DNA of 5,756 nucleotides from Ignavibacteriales bacterium (lineage in GTDB: Bacteria; Bacteroidota; Ignavibacteria; Ignavibacteriales; Melioribacteraceae): NCBI GenBank assembly GCA_016929735.1, contig JAFGID010000267.1, forward strand, positions 1-5,756. The letters are read 5' to 3'. The position numbers and the translations under genes are program-made. Numbering within the stretch: the first letter of the stretch is position 1; every line of letters starts with the position of its first letter. Below are positions 1-5,756 of this stretch, piece after piece. Below the pieces are notes generated by a model. It had not been told where the DNA came from. It was given only the letters and a program-made list of their open reading frames with translations, and made no database searches.

Positions 1-812
1 AAATATTTTATGAAAGTTCCGTGACCTTTAATTGTAAAGATTTCCATTAGTAGATACTCAGCGGATGTTATGACGATTTCACAATCTCTTTGATGTTCCA
101 AAAATTCTTTTAGCTCCTTAATCTTTAGCAACATGCCTCCGGAAACATTTGATAAATCATCTTCGGAAGAAATATTGATAGAAGGGATTATTTCATCGTT
201 TTCATCAAGGACACCCCCAGTTTCAGTAAGCAAGATGAATTTCTTTACACCTAATGATTTCACAAGTTCTTTAGCAGCTGTGTCGGCATTAATATTCAAG
301 TTTTTATTCTCAAACAACCCGATTGGACTGATAATTGGAGTTTTATTTTCAAATATCATTTTATTGATTTTGTCTTCATCTACTTTGATAATTTTTCCTA
401 CTTGTCCTAATTCCTCTATCCTATCACAGTCGAAAATATCATTGACTATTTGTGCACTCCCACCTGCTATATTTATTTTATTTTTCAGATTACTTGCAAT
501 TTTCTTAAAAGTAGGCTCAATTATTTCCATGTCACTTTCAGAAGTTACACGATAACCATTTACTTTTTTTGTATCTTTTAATTTTCTATCGAGACTGCTG
601 CCTGCACCGTGAACAATTATTGGGAAAATATTTGCCTTATTTAGAAAAGCAATATCTTCAGCAATTAAATCCAAATGATTTTCTAACGTTTGTCCACTTA
701 TTTTTATTACAGCAAATTTATTCTTTGGAACATTTTGCAGAATATTTAGGAAAAGTTCAAATTCCTTTTTCTTGCCCGTTTTCTTAAGAAAATTTAATAA
801 CATTCTGTTCAT
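1..812 (-). CDS. argB: Acetylglutamate kinase, synthase/kinase (NAGS-K) class; 3' end outside window
   Basis: Phosphorylates N-acetylglutamate, the second step of arginine synthesis. 270 codons are open with no stop before base 1. Amino-acid-kinase fold motifs, in order: nucleotide-binding Lys in FAVIKISG (33-40), HGAGSSLD (68-75), YRVTSES (87-93), an NINADTAAKELV block, LLTETGGVLD and a GGM segment followed by Lys. HGAG instead of the usual HGGG, and the end block EIFTIKGHGTFI, resemble the kinase half of the Xanthomonas bifunctional N-acetylglutamate synthase/kinase (recalled, not aligned by program). About 30 residues rich in Leu, Phe and Lys precede the kinase core, where arginine-sensitive kinases carry a regulatory helix. 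Start: the ATG at 812 overlaps the TGA of the upstream deacetylase gene (ATGA), so translation is probably coupled; a second ATG at 803 is less likely. I infer that a GNAT acetyltransferase domain follows past the window edge. The kinase call is firm; the fusion is inference. Confidence 0.9.
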   Translation of the reverse strand, partial: MNRMLLNFLKKTGKKKEFELFLNILQNVPKNKFAVIKISGQTLENHLDLIAEDIAFLNKANIFPIIVHGAGSSLDRKLKDTKKVNGYRVTSESDMEIIEPTFKKIASNLKNKINIAGGSAQIVNDIFDCDRIEELGQVGKIIKVDEDKINKMIFENKTPIISPIGLFENKNLNINADTAAKELVKSLGVKKFILLTETGGVLDENDEIIPSINISSEDDLSNVSGGMLLKIKELKEFLEHQRDCEIVITSAEYLLMEIFTIKGHGTFIKY

Positions 813-1795
813 TTTATTTTCTCAATAAAATTTATAAAAAACTCCTCACATTTTTTTAATTCTCTTAATTTAACAAATTCATTTTGGGAATGAGCTTGTT
901 TTACACTTCCAGCACCAAATACAAGTGAATTAATTCCTACTTCATTGAATAGTGCTGCTTCTGTCCAATATGGTGCCTCATAAAATTCTTTGTTGACAAA
1001 AGGAAATTTTTTCTTTTTACTTATAAATGGAACGCCAACAAATTTTGTCCTCAATGTAAATGATTTATCATTTTTAAAAATCTTTTTTATCTCTTCAATT
1101 TTCCTTTCAACACAAAAATATGTTCTACAAGAAATGTGGAATTGACAATTTGCCGCAGTAACATTTCCTTGAGTACCACCAATTATTTTCCCTACATTAA
1201 ATTCTTTCTTAAATAATTTCGTAATTATTTCAGCAGATTTAACTATTGCATTCGGTTGTTTAGTCAAAGACGAATGAGATGGTTTGCCGACTACATCAAT
1301 AATAAAGGAATAGTAACCTTTGTGCCGATTGACAAATTGGCATTCTGTCGGTTCGCAAACAATAGCGTTATTAATTCTTTTAATATACTCCGATTTCAAA
1401 AAATATCTAACCCCTGAAATATGACTACCGCTTTCTTCATCAGTGCTAAATAATAACATTAAATTATTTGGTTTAGTTTTTTTTACTGCTTTTAATATCG
1501 CATAGAGATTTCCCTTAGTGTCACAAGTCCCAAGTCCGAATGCTTTCCCATTTTTTATTATTAATTTATGTGGGTCGGACTTCCAACTGCCAGAAGGGGG
1601 GACTGTATCCATATGGCAATTGATTAAAAATTTTGGTTCACCAAAAATTGCTATTACATTATGTTTCTTGGTGTCAACTTTTTGTAAAATAATTTGTGCC
1701 GAACTATTTTCAGTTAAAAATTTTTTAATATACGACACTATCTTGGTGTAATCCCCAGAGTAGGAATTAACCAAAAGATTTTGTAATTCCTTCAT
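809..1795 (-). CDS. argE': M20-family deacetylase, probable N-acetylcitrulline deacetylase
   Basis: Cytosolic metallo-hydrolase of 328 residues, predicted to remove the acetyl group from N-acetylcitrulline and so release citrulline for ArgG. M20 motifs are complete. Metal or catalytic residues are H61 and D63 in CHMDTVP, D92 in LGTCDTKG, the E120-E121 pair in TDEESG, E148 in CEPT, and H302 in QAHSQ. The lid/dimerisation domain spans roughly 155-255 and has H174 in GKPSHSS. The C-terminal run WTEAALF (near 278-284), then FGAG, QAHSQNEF, closely follows the Xanthomonas acetylcitrulline deacetylase as I recall it. The protein is somewhat shorter than that enzyme (about 366), mostly in the N-terminal region. 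The gene begins 4 bases after argG and its TGA overlaps the argB start. Substrate is inferred from the adjacent acetylornithine carbamoyltransferase; by sequence alone it could be an acetylornithine deacetylase (ArgE) or a LysK-like amidohydrolase. Confidence 0.83.
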   Translation of the reverse strand: MKELQNLLVNSYSGDYTKIVSYIKKFLTENSSAQIILQKVDTKKHNVIAIFGEPKFLINCHMDTVPPSGSWKSDPHKLIIKNGKAFGLGTCDTKGNLYAILKAVKKTKPNNLMLLFSTDEESGSHISGVRYFLKSEYIKRINNAIVCEPTECQFVNRHKGYYSFIIDVVGKPSHSSLTKQPNAIVKSAEIITKLFKKEFNVGKIIGGTQGNVTAANCQFHISCRTYFCVERKIEEIKKIFKNDKSFTLRTKFVGVPFISKKKKFPFVNKEFYEAPYWTEAALFNEVGINSLVFGAGSVKQAHSQNEFVKLRELKKCEEFFINFIEKIK

Positions 1796-1799
1796 TTTG

Positions 1800-3008
1800 C
1801 TAAATATTTTTTCTTGGTAAATTGCTTAGTACTTGTGGTAGAGAATGAAATTTGATAAAGCCGTTTGCCTCTTCAGCAGTCCATGTACTTTTTTGTGCGT
1901 AAGTTGCAATATCATCTCTGATTAGCGAATTGGGTGAATTGATTTCGACAATTTCGATTTTATTTAATTGAACTTTTACTTTAACCCTACCGTTAACTTT
2001 TTCTTGAACTGAATCGGAATAACTTTCTAAATTTCGAACAAGTGGTTCATAATACATTCCAATGTAAACCAAGTTACTCCAAGACTGAGAAGCATAATTG
2101 TTGAAACGATATTGTTCCTTTGTCAAAGTCATCTGCTCTAATTTTCTATGTGCTTTCAATAAAACAAATAGACCAGGTGCCTCAAACATTATCCTGCCTT
2201 TAATACCAATTATACAATCACCGACATAAATTCTGCTACCATATCCATATCGCCCAACAATTTTATTCAATTGTTTTAAAATATTTAATCCACCCATTTT
2301 TATGCTATTTAAAGCGACAGGCAGTCCTTTTGCAAAATCAATTGTAATGTATTCATAAGAATCGGAATTCAAAGTTTTATCTACTTTTGTTAAGTTATAA
2401 GCACTAATATCCGGTTCTTCGTTAATATCAATTTCACTGCCCGATACAGTGCTACCAAATATATTATGATTAATAGAATATTTTTTACTTTTAACATCGA
2501 TGTTGAATCCCCTTTCTTTTAAATATTCGATCTCATCATCGCGAGTAATATTCAGTTCTTTTATCGGGCTTAAAATTTTGACATCATTTTTCAATGTAAG
2601 AAATGCAGAATCAAATCGGACTTGGTCGTTGCCGACAGCAGTGCTGCCGTGGGCAACTGTATTACAATTTTCTTTTTCTGCTATTGATAAAATTTCCTGT
2701 GCAATCACATATCTATCCGCACACATCACCGGATAGTCATCTTCATATAATCCGTTTAATTTTATAAGATATTGAATTATCTGTTCGTAAATTTTTTCTT
2801 CCGCTTGGATGTTGTAATGTTTGATACTTCCTAATTCAATTGCCTTCTTTTCAATTTCGGTAAGAGTTTTTTCGTCAAAGCCACCGGTGTTAATTGTAGC
2901 GGTAACTACATCATAACCTTTTTCTTTCAGATAAACAACGCAGAAAGTTGTATCAAGTCCACCTGAGAATGCAAGAATTACTTTTTTATTTTCCACGATA
3001 CCACTCAT
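1800..3008 (-). CDS. argG: Argininosuccinate synthase
   Basis: Joins citrulline and aspartate with ATP to give argininosuccinate, AMP and pyrophosphate; cytosolic. The 402 residues are full length for the family. The N-terminal ATP-pyrophosphatase domain (about 8-170) starts with the PP-loop AFSGGLDTT (13-21). The citrulline/aspartate signature is HGSTAVGNDQVRFD (120-133), with N127, D128 and Q129 intact. The synthetase domain follows, with INHNIFGSTVSGSEID near 180 and GDCIIGIKGR and FEAPG blocks near 265-285. AV in the signature replaces the common GK or YK, which resembles the Xanthomonas and Bacteroides branch (recalled). The ATG at 3008 lies inside the 3' end of argF', giving a 23-base overlap. 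No strong ribosome site is visible, so coupling to argF' is likely. The start leaves only seven residues before the first core strand, as expected for this branch. It ends with TAG four bases before argE'. Confidence 0.96.
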   Translation of the reverse strand: MSGIVENKKVILAFSGGLDTTFCVVYLKEKGYDVVTATINTGGFDEKTLTEIEKKAIELGSIKHYNIQAEEKIYEQIIQYLIKLNGLYEDDYPVMCADRYVIAQEILSIAEKENCNTVAHGSTAVGNDQVRFDSAFLTLKNDVKILSPIKELNITRDDEIEYLKERGFNIDVKSKKYSINHNIFGSTVSGSEIDINEEPDISAYNLTKVDKTLNSDSYEYITIDFAKGLPVALNSIKMGGLNILKQLNKIVGRYGYGSRIYVGDCIIGIKGRIMFEAPGLFVLLKAHRKLEQMTLTKEQYRFNNYASQSWSNLVYIGMYYEPLVRNLESYSDSVQEKVNGRVKVKVQLNKIEIVEINSPNSLIRDDIATYAQKSTWTAEEANGFIKFHSLPQVLSNLPRKNI

Positions 3009-3990
3009 TATTTAACTCACACAAAATTGCTTTTTGAACATGCAGACGATTTTCTGCTTCTTCGTAGATTAAAGAATTAGGACTATCAAGTACTTCGTCT
3101 GTTACCAACATATTTCTTCTCAACGGTAAGCAATGGCTAATGTAAGCGTTATTAGTTTTTTTCATTAAGTTAGAATCAACTTTCCAATTTTTATATTGGT
3201 TATGAATCTCAGGTTGAAAATTACCAATTTGTTTTAACGAACCCCAACTTTTAATGTAAATAAAATCTGCTCCCTCGTATGCTTCATCCATATTGTTAGT
3301 CATTGAAAATTCAGTATCATTCACTTTACAATTTTCCTTAACTAAATTAATAAAGTATGGGTCTAAATCATAATCGGGGGGATTAACAATTGTAACATCC
3401 ATTCCGACGATGCTCGCCGCCACTGAAGCGGAATTCGCAACGGCTGTATTCAATCCCTTTGGATGATATGCCCAACTCATTACAAATTTTTTCTTCTTAA
3501 ATGTTTTAAATTTATTTTTTATTGTTTGCAGCATTGCCAATGCCTGACAAGGATGACTAATGGTTTCCATATTAACAACGGGAATTTCCGACCACATAGC
3601 AAGATTGTGCAAAATTAAATCTTTTCTTTCCTTTTCCCAATCCTGAAATTTTGGAAAACATCTGATACCGACAAAATCGGCATAACGACTTATTACTTTA
3701 ATCGCATCTTTCAAATGTTCTTCGGCTTCGCTATCCATAACAGCACCTTCATTGATTTCAATACCCCAAGAGGATTTACCTGGTTCAAGTGTTACACAAT
3801 GACCGCCTAGTTCTGTAATAGCAAGGTCAAAAGAAATTTTTGTTCGCGTGGATGGATTAAAGAACATCGTAATGAGAGTTTTATTTTTTAAGATGTTTTG
3901 ATACCTTACTTTCTTAAATTCATTTGCTTTAACAACTAACTTATCAAGCTGTTCAGACGAAAAATCTTCTATTTTTAAGAAATGTTTCAT
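2986..3990 (-). CDS. argF': N-acetylornithine carbamoyltransferase (AOTCase)
   Basis: Transfers carbamoyl from carbamoyl phosphate to N-acetylornithine, giving N-acetylcitrulline. Length is 334 residues; Xanthomonas AOTCase has about 339. The carbamoyl-phosphate loop is FFNPSTRT (43-50), followed by R110, then HPCQ (146-149), HCLP (286-289) and the C-terminal ENRLHVQK (313-320). The ornithine-specific DxxxSMG loop of ordinary OTCase is absent; KSWGSL (247-252) takes its place. W75 and E90 align with W77 and E92 of Xanthomonas AOTCase; the succinylornithine enzyme of Bacteroides has Pro at the latter site. L295 falls where Xanthomonas has the carboxylated K302, an unusual difference. Start: the ATG at 3990 follows AAGGTGG and gives the family N-terminus MKHFLKIEDF. 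An in-frame ATG at 4050 would add 20 unrelated residues and lies over the likely promoter. First gene of the operon; overlaps argG. Acetyl specificity is inferred from E90 and the neighbours. Confidence 0.92.
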   Translation of the reverse strand: MKHFLKIEDFSSEQLDKLVVKANEFKKVRYQNILKNKTLITMFFNPSTRTKISFDLAITELGGHCVTLEPGKSSWGIEINEGAVMDSEAEEHLKDAIKVISRYADFVGIRCFPKFQDWEKERKDLILHNLAMWSEIPVVNMETISHPCQALAMLQTIKNKFKTFKKKKFVMSWAYHPKGLNTAVANSASVAASIVGMDVTIVNPPDYDLDPYFINLVKENCKVNDTEFSMTNNMDEAYEGADFIYIKSWGSLKQIGNFQPEIHNQYKNWKVDSNLMKKTNNAYISHCLPLRRNMLVTDEVLDSPNSLIYEEAENRLHVQKAILCELNNEWYRGK

Positions 3991-3993
3991 AAT

Positions 3994-4000
3994 CCACCTT
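3994..4000 (-). promoter_or_regulatory. Ribosome binding site of argF'
   Basis: On the minus strand the sequence reads AAGGTGG-ATT-ATG, a near-consensus Shine-Dalgarno site. It is the strongest in the window. It fixes the argF' start at 3990 rather than at the upstream in-frame ATG at 4050. Confidence 0.8.
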
Positions 4001-4010
4001 AAAAATTTAA

Positions 4011-4027
4011 ATATTGAATGCGAATAT
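4011..4027. promoter_or_regulatory. Small dyad over the argF' promoter, possible operator
   Basis: ATATT at 4011-4015 and AATAT at 4023-4027 form inverted arms around seven bases. The dyad covers the predicted -7 box and start site of the arginine operon, where a repressor would bind. The arms are only five A/T bases each and no known ArgR box is evident, so this is weak. Confidence 0.22.
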
Positions 4028-4050
4028 AAAATTTTTGAGGACTTTTGCAA
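4021..4050 (-). promoter_or_regulatory. Candidate promoter of the arginine operon, Bacteroidota type
   Basis: On the minus strand a TTG at 4050-4048 is followed after 19 bases by TATATTCG at 4028-4021. The latter has one mismatch to the Bacteroidota -7 consensus TAnnTTTG. Transcription would begin near 4014, giving a leader of about 24 bases that contains the argF' ribosome site. Position and spacing are good, but the region is AT-rich, so chance matches are possible. Confidence 0.5.
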
Positions 4051-4134
4051 GTAGAATTTTGAAATAGTTATTCCTTTTTTAGTAGTTTAGAATTAAAAAA
4101 GTAAAAATTTTATTAAGAAAAATGAGAAACGCAT

Positions 4135-4144
4135 AAATATATTT
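4135..4144. repeat. Perfect 10-base palindrome AAATATATTT at the lrp promoter
   Basis: The palindrome overlaps the proposed -33 element of the rightward promoter (4142-4145). It also forms part of the first of three TATATTT copies in the intergenic region, at 4138, 4166 and 4199. It could be a regulator site, for example for Lrp-type autoregulation, or plain AT-rich sequence. Confidence 0.25.
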
Positions 4145-4173
4145 GGTTTAATCATCTGTTTGCCTTATATTTG
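4142..4173 (+). promoter_or_regulatory. Candidate promoter of the lrp-glnA operon, Bacteroidota type
   Basis: TTTG at 4142-4145 is followed after 20 bases by TATATTTG at 4166-4173, an exact match to the Bacteroidota -7 consensus TAnnTTTG. The start site would be near 4180, giving a leader of about 55 bases before the ATG at 4235. A second TATATTTG at 4138-4145 has no -33 partner that I can see. Confidence 0.6.
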
Positions 4174-4183
4174 CAGTTATTAT

Positions 4184-4198
4184 TTAGGTTATTCCTAA
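4184..4198. promoter_or_regulatory. Inverted repeat just after the predicted lrp start site
   Basis: TTAGG (4184-4188) and CCTAA (4194-4198) are perfect inverted arms around TTATT. Being a palindrome with an AT centre just downstream of the predicted start site, it could be an operator for the adjacent Lrp-family protein. In RNA it would form only a weak five-pair hairpin. It does not fit the 15-base E. coli Lrp consensus, because the spacing between TAG and CTA is two bases shorter. Confidence 0.35.
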
Positions 4199-4234
4199 TA
4201 TATTTAGTTTTCAACATTAAAAACAGGTAATTTT

Positions 4235-4684
4235 ATGCTAGATCAAATTGATTTTCAAATACTAAATATCCTGCAGGAGAATGGACGAACAAAGAGAAAT
4301 GTTATTGCAGAAAAAGTTGGACTATCTCTTCCATCCTTAAGTGAGAGAATGAAGAAATTAGAAGAGCGAGGATTAATTGAAGGATATTATGCAAAATTAA
4401 ATAAGCAAGGATTCGGTTATGATATCGTTTCCTTTGTAAGTGTGGTTATGGACTCTTCAAAAAATTATCCGAATCTTACAGAAAACGCACAACGTCATCC
4501 AAATGTTTTGGAGTGTCATGCTGTTCTTGGTGAGGGCTCGCACATATTAAAAATCGCTGTAAAAAACACACAAGCATTAGAAAAACTTCTTGCAACGATT
4601 CAATCTTGGCCTGGAGTACGTCGAACAATCACACACTTTGTACTATCAACAACAAAAGAAACAACAAAAATAAATGTAGAATGA
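4235..4684 (+). CDS. Lrp/AsnC-family transcriptional regulator
   Basis: Small DNA-binding regulator of 149 residues, a typical family length. Residues 1-60 form the winged helix-turn-helix, starting LDQIDFQILNILQENGR; the recognition helix lies near SLPSLSERMKKLEERGLI (31-48). Residues 62-140 form the RAM ligand-binding and oligomerisation domain, ending WPGVRRTITHFVLST. The effector loop reads GEGSHILK (99-106), where E. coli Lrp has GDFDYLLK, so ligand preference may differ from leucine. It is the first gene of the rightward operon, 14 bases before glnA and divergent from the arginine genes. The ribosome site upstream of the ATG is weak (CAGGTAA). Family assignment is certain. The ligand, probably an amino acid such as glutamine or arginine given the neighbours, is inference, and the targets are unknown. 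Confidence 0.93.
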   Translation: MLDQIDFQILNILQENGRTKRNVIAEKVGLSLPSLSERMKKLEERGLIEGYYAKLNKQGFGYDIVSFVSVVMDSSKNYPNLTENAQRHPNVLECHAVLGEGSHILKIAVKNTQALEKLLATIQSWPGVRRTITHFVLSTTKETTKINVE

Positions 4685-4688
4685 AATT

Positions 4689-4692
4689 GGAG
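4689..4692 (+). promoter_or_regulatory. Ribosome binding site of glnA
   Basis: GGAG lies six bases before the ATG at 4699, in the 14-base gap after the lrp stop codon. It supports this glnA start and independent initiation within the same message. Confidence 0.7.
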
Positions 4693-4698
4693 AATTTT

Positions 4699-5756
4699 AT
4701 GACAGACAAATCTTCCACTATTGAAACTATCCTTAATTATGCTAAGGATAATAAAATTAAATTTGTAGATTATAAGTTTATGGACTTTCCTGGGCAATGG
4801 CAACATTTTACTGTTCCTGTAACCCAGCTGAATGAAAAATCCTTTGTTGAAGGATATGGCTTTGATGGCTCATCAATGCGCGGTTGGAAAGCAATAAATG
4901 AAAGTGATATGTTAATTATTCCTGACCCTAACACTATGCTACTCGATCTATTTATAGCAGAACCAACTATTAGTCTTATTTGTGATGTTTACGAACCAAT
5001 CACAAGAGAAAAATATTCACGATGTCCGCGACATATCGCCCAAAAGGCACAAGCATATCTAAAGACAACCGGACTAGCTGATATGTGTTATTTCGGACCT
5101 GAAGCGGAATTTTTTATCTTTGATGATATAAAATTCAAATCAGCACCAAATACTGCATTTTATGAAATTGATTCAGTCGAAGGAAGATGGAATTCTGGAA
5201 GAGATGAAAAACCAAACTTAGGATATAAACCGAGATATAAAGAAGCATACTTCCCTGTGCCACCCACTGATGCTTTAATGGATTTACGGAACCAAATGGT
5301 TGTTAATCTGATGAATATGGATTGTGAAGTAGAAGCACAACATCACGAGGTGGCAAGTGGTGGTCAAAGTGAAATTGATTTAAAATTTCAACCATTGGTA
5401 AAAGCAGCAGACCAAATTTTATTATTTAAGTATGTTGTTAAAAACACAGCGAGAATGAATAATAAAACCGTAACATTTATGCCAAAACCAATTATGGATG
5501 ATAACGGAAGCGGAATGCATGTTCATGTTAGTTTGTGGAAGAATGATAAACCATTATTTGCCGGTTCGGGGTATGCAGGTTTAAGTGAGATGGCCTTATA
5601 TTTTATGGGTGGAATCTTGAAGCATGCAAAATCTTTATGTGCATTTACAAATCCAACAACAAATTCATATAAAAGACTTGTACCCGGTTATGAAGCACCT
5701 GTTAATCTTGCTTATTCTCAAAGAAACAGAAGTGCATCAATAAGAATTCCTATGTA
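4699..5756 (+). CDS. glnA: Glutamine synthetase, type I (3' end outside window)
   Basis: ATP-dependent amidation of glutamate with ammonia to glutamine; cytosolic, a dodecamer in this family. 352 codons are present and open, roughly three quarters of the usual 470. The N-terminal beta-grasp domain (about 15-105) has GFDGSSMRGW (54-63), with D56 as the latch-loop Asp. The catalytic domain has metal ligands E135 and E137 in PEAEFF, HHEVASGG with E217, GSGMHVH with H274, the ATP/glutamate segment NPTTNSYKRLVPG (318-330), and NRSASIRIP (343-351). The segment EGRWNSGRDEK and the overall similarity to the E. coli enzyme point to the GSI-beta subclass. The adenylylation Tyr lies past the window, so that mode of control cannot be judged. 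The gene follows lrp by 14 bases. Its product feeds carbamoyl-phosphate synthesis, which supplies the divergent carbamoyltransferase. Confidence 0.97.
   Translation, partial: MTDKSSTIETILNYAKDNKIKFVDYKFMDFPGQWQHFTVPVTQLNEKSFVEGYGFDGSSMRGWKAINESDMLIIPDPNTMLLDLFIAEPTISLICDVYEPITREKYSRCPRHIAQKAQAYLKTTGLADMCYFGPEAEFFIFDDIKFKSAPNTAFYEIDSVEGRWNSGRDEKPNLGYKPRYKEAYFPVPPTDALMDLRNQMVVNLMNMDCEVEAQHHEVASGGQSEIDLKFQPLVKAADQILLFKYVVKNTARMNNKTVTFMPKPIMDDNGSGMHVHVSLWKNDKPLFAGSGYAGLSEMALYFMGGILKHAKSLCAFTNPTTNSYKRLVPGYEAPVNLAYSQRNRSASIRIPM

Noticed and set aside
133..787. Two plus-strand open frames (133-555 and 569-787)
   Set aside because: They lie antisense to the clearly conserved argB kinase frame, have AT-driven hydrophobic composition, and show no ribosome site or recognisable domain.
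1518..1751. Plus-strand open frame antisense to the deacetylase gene
   Set aside because: Shadow of the conserved M20 coding frame; no motif of its own.
2500..2736. Plus-strand open frame antisense to argG
   Set aside because: Shadow of the ATP-domain coding sequence; no motif and no ribosome site.
2986..3990. Ordinary ornithine carbamoyltransferase or succinylornithine carbamoyltransferase
   Set aside because: The DxxxSMG ornithine loop is missing, and the succinyl-type Pro is replaced by E90, as in acetylornithine enzymes.
3991..4050. An upstream in-frame ATG that would extend the carbamoyltransferase by 20 residues
   Set aside because: The extra residues have no family counterpart, there is no good ribosome site before 4050, and the stretch holds the likely promoter and the AAGGTGG site for the ATG at 3990.
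4011..4210. Classical ArgR (ARG box) operator
   Set aside because: No pair of 18-base ARG boxes is visible; the AT-rich dyads present fit the consensus poorly.
3991..4234. Riboswitch or attenuator in the intergenic region
   Set aside because: The predicted leaders are short (about 24 and 55 bases), very AT-rich, and hold no stable stem with a U-run that would act as a terminator.
4600..4806. Minus-strand open frame across the lrp-glnA junction
   Set aside because: Antisense to two well-supported genes, with no recognisable protein family.

Overview
The window is AT-rich, densely coding bacterial DNA with two divergent operons that leave from one intergenic region of about 240 bases (3991-4234). 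Both operons run off the window. I see no mobile element, CRISPR array, tRNA or rRNA.

Left-going operon (minus strand, 3990 down to 1): an arginine-biosynthesis cluster. In transcription order it holds an N-acetylornithine carbamoyltransferase (argF'), argininosuccinate synthase (argG), an M20-family deacetylase best read as N-acetylcitrulline deacetylase (argE'), and an acetylglutamate kinase of the bifunctional synthase/kinase class (argB), which is still open at base 1. The genes overlap or nearly touch: 23-base overlap, 4-base gap, 4-base ATGA overlap. Gene content and order match, from memory, the Xanthomonas arginine locus. There the acetyl group stays on ornithine through carbamoylation and is removed only from acetylcitrulline. 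The carbamoyltransferase carries the acetyl-specific Glu, not the succinyl-specific Pro, at the position that separates the two known enzymes.

Right-going operon (plus strand, 4235 to 5756): a short Lrp/AsnC-family regulator, then, 14 bases on, the first three quarters of a type I glutamine synthetase (glnA), cut by the window end. Glutamine normally supplies carbamoyl phosphate, the co-substrate of the carbamoyltransferase, so the divergent operons are metabolically linked. The Lrp protein is a reasonable candidate to regulate one or both sides, but that is inference.

Organism: both proposed promoters look like the Bacteroidota type (TTTG or TTG, about 19-20 bases, TAnnTTTG). With the AT-rich codon use, this suggests a member of the Bacteroidota/Chlorobi/Ignavibacteria group. 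This is a moderate-confidence guess. The well-characterised examples of the acetylcitrulline route are GC-rich gammaproteobacteria, so its presence here is the most interesting point in the window.
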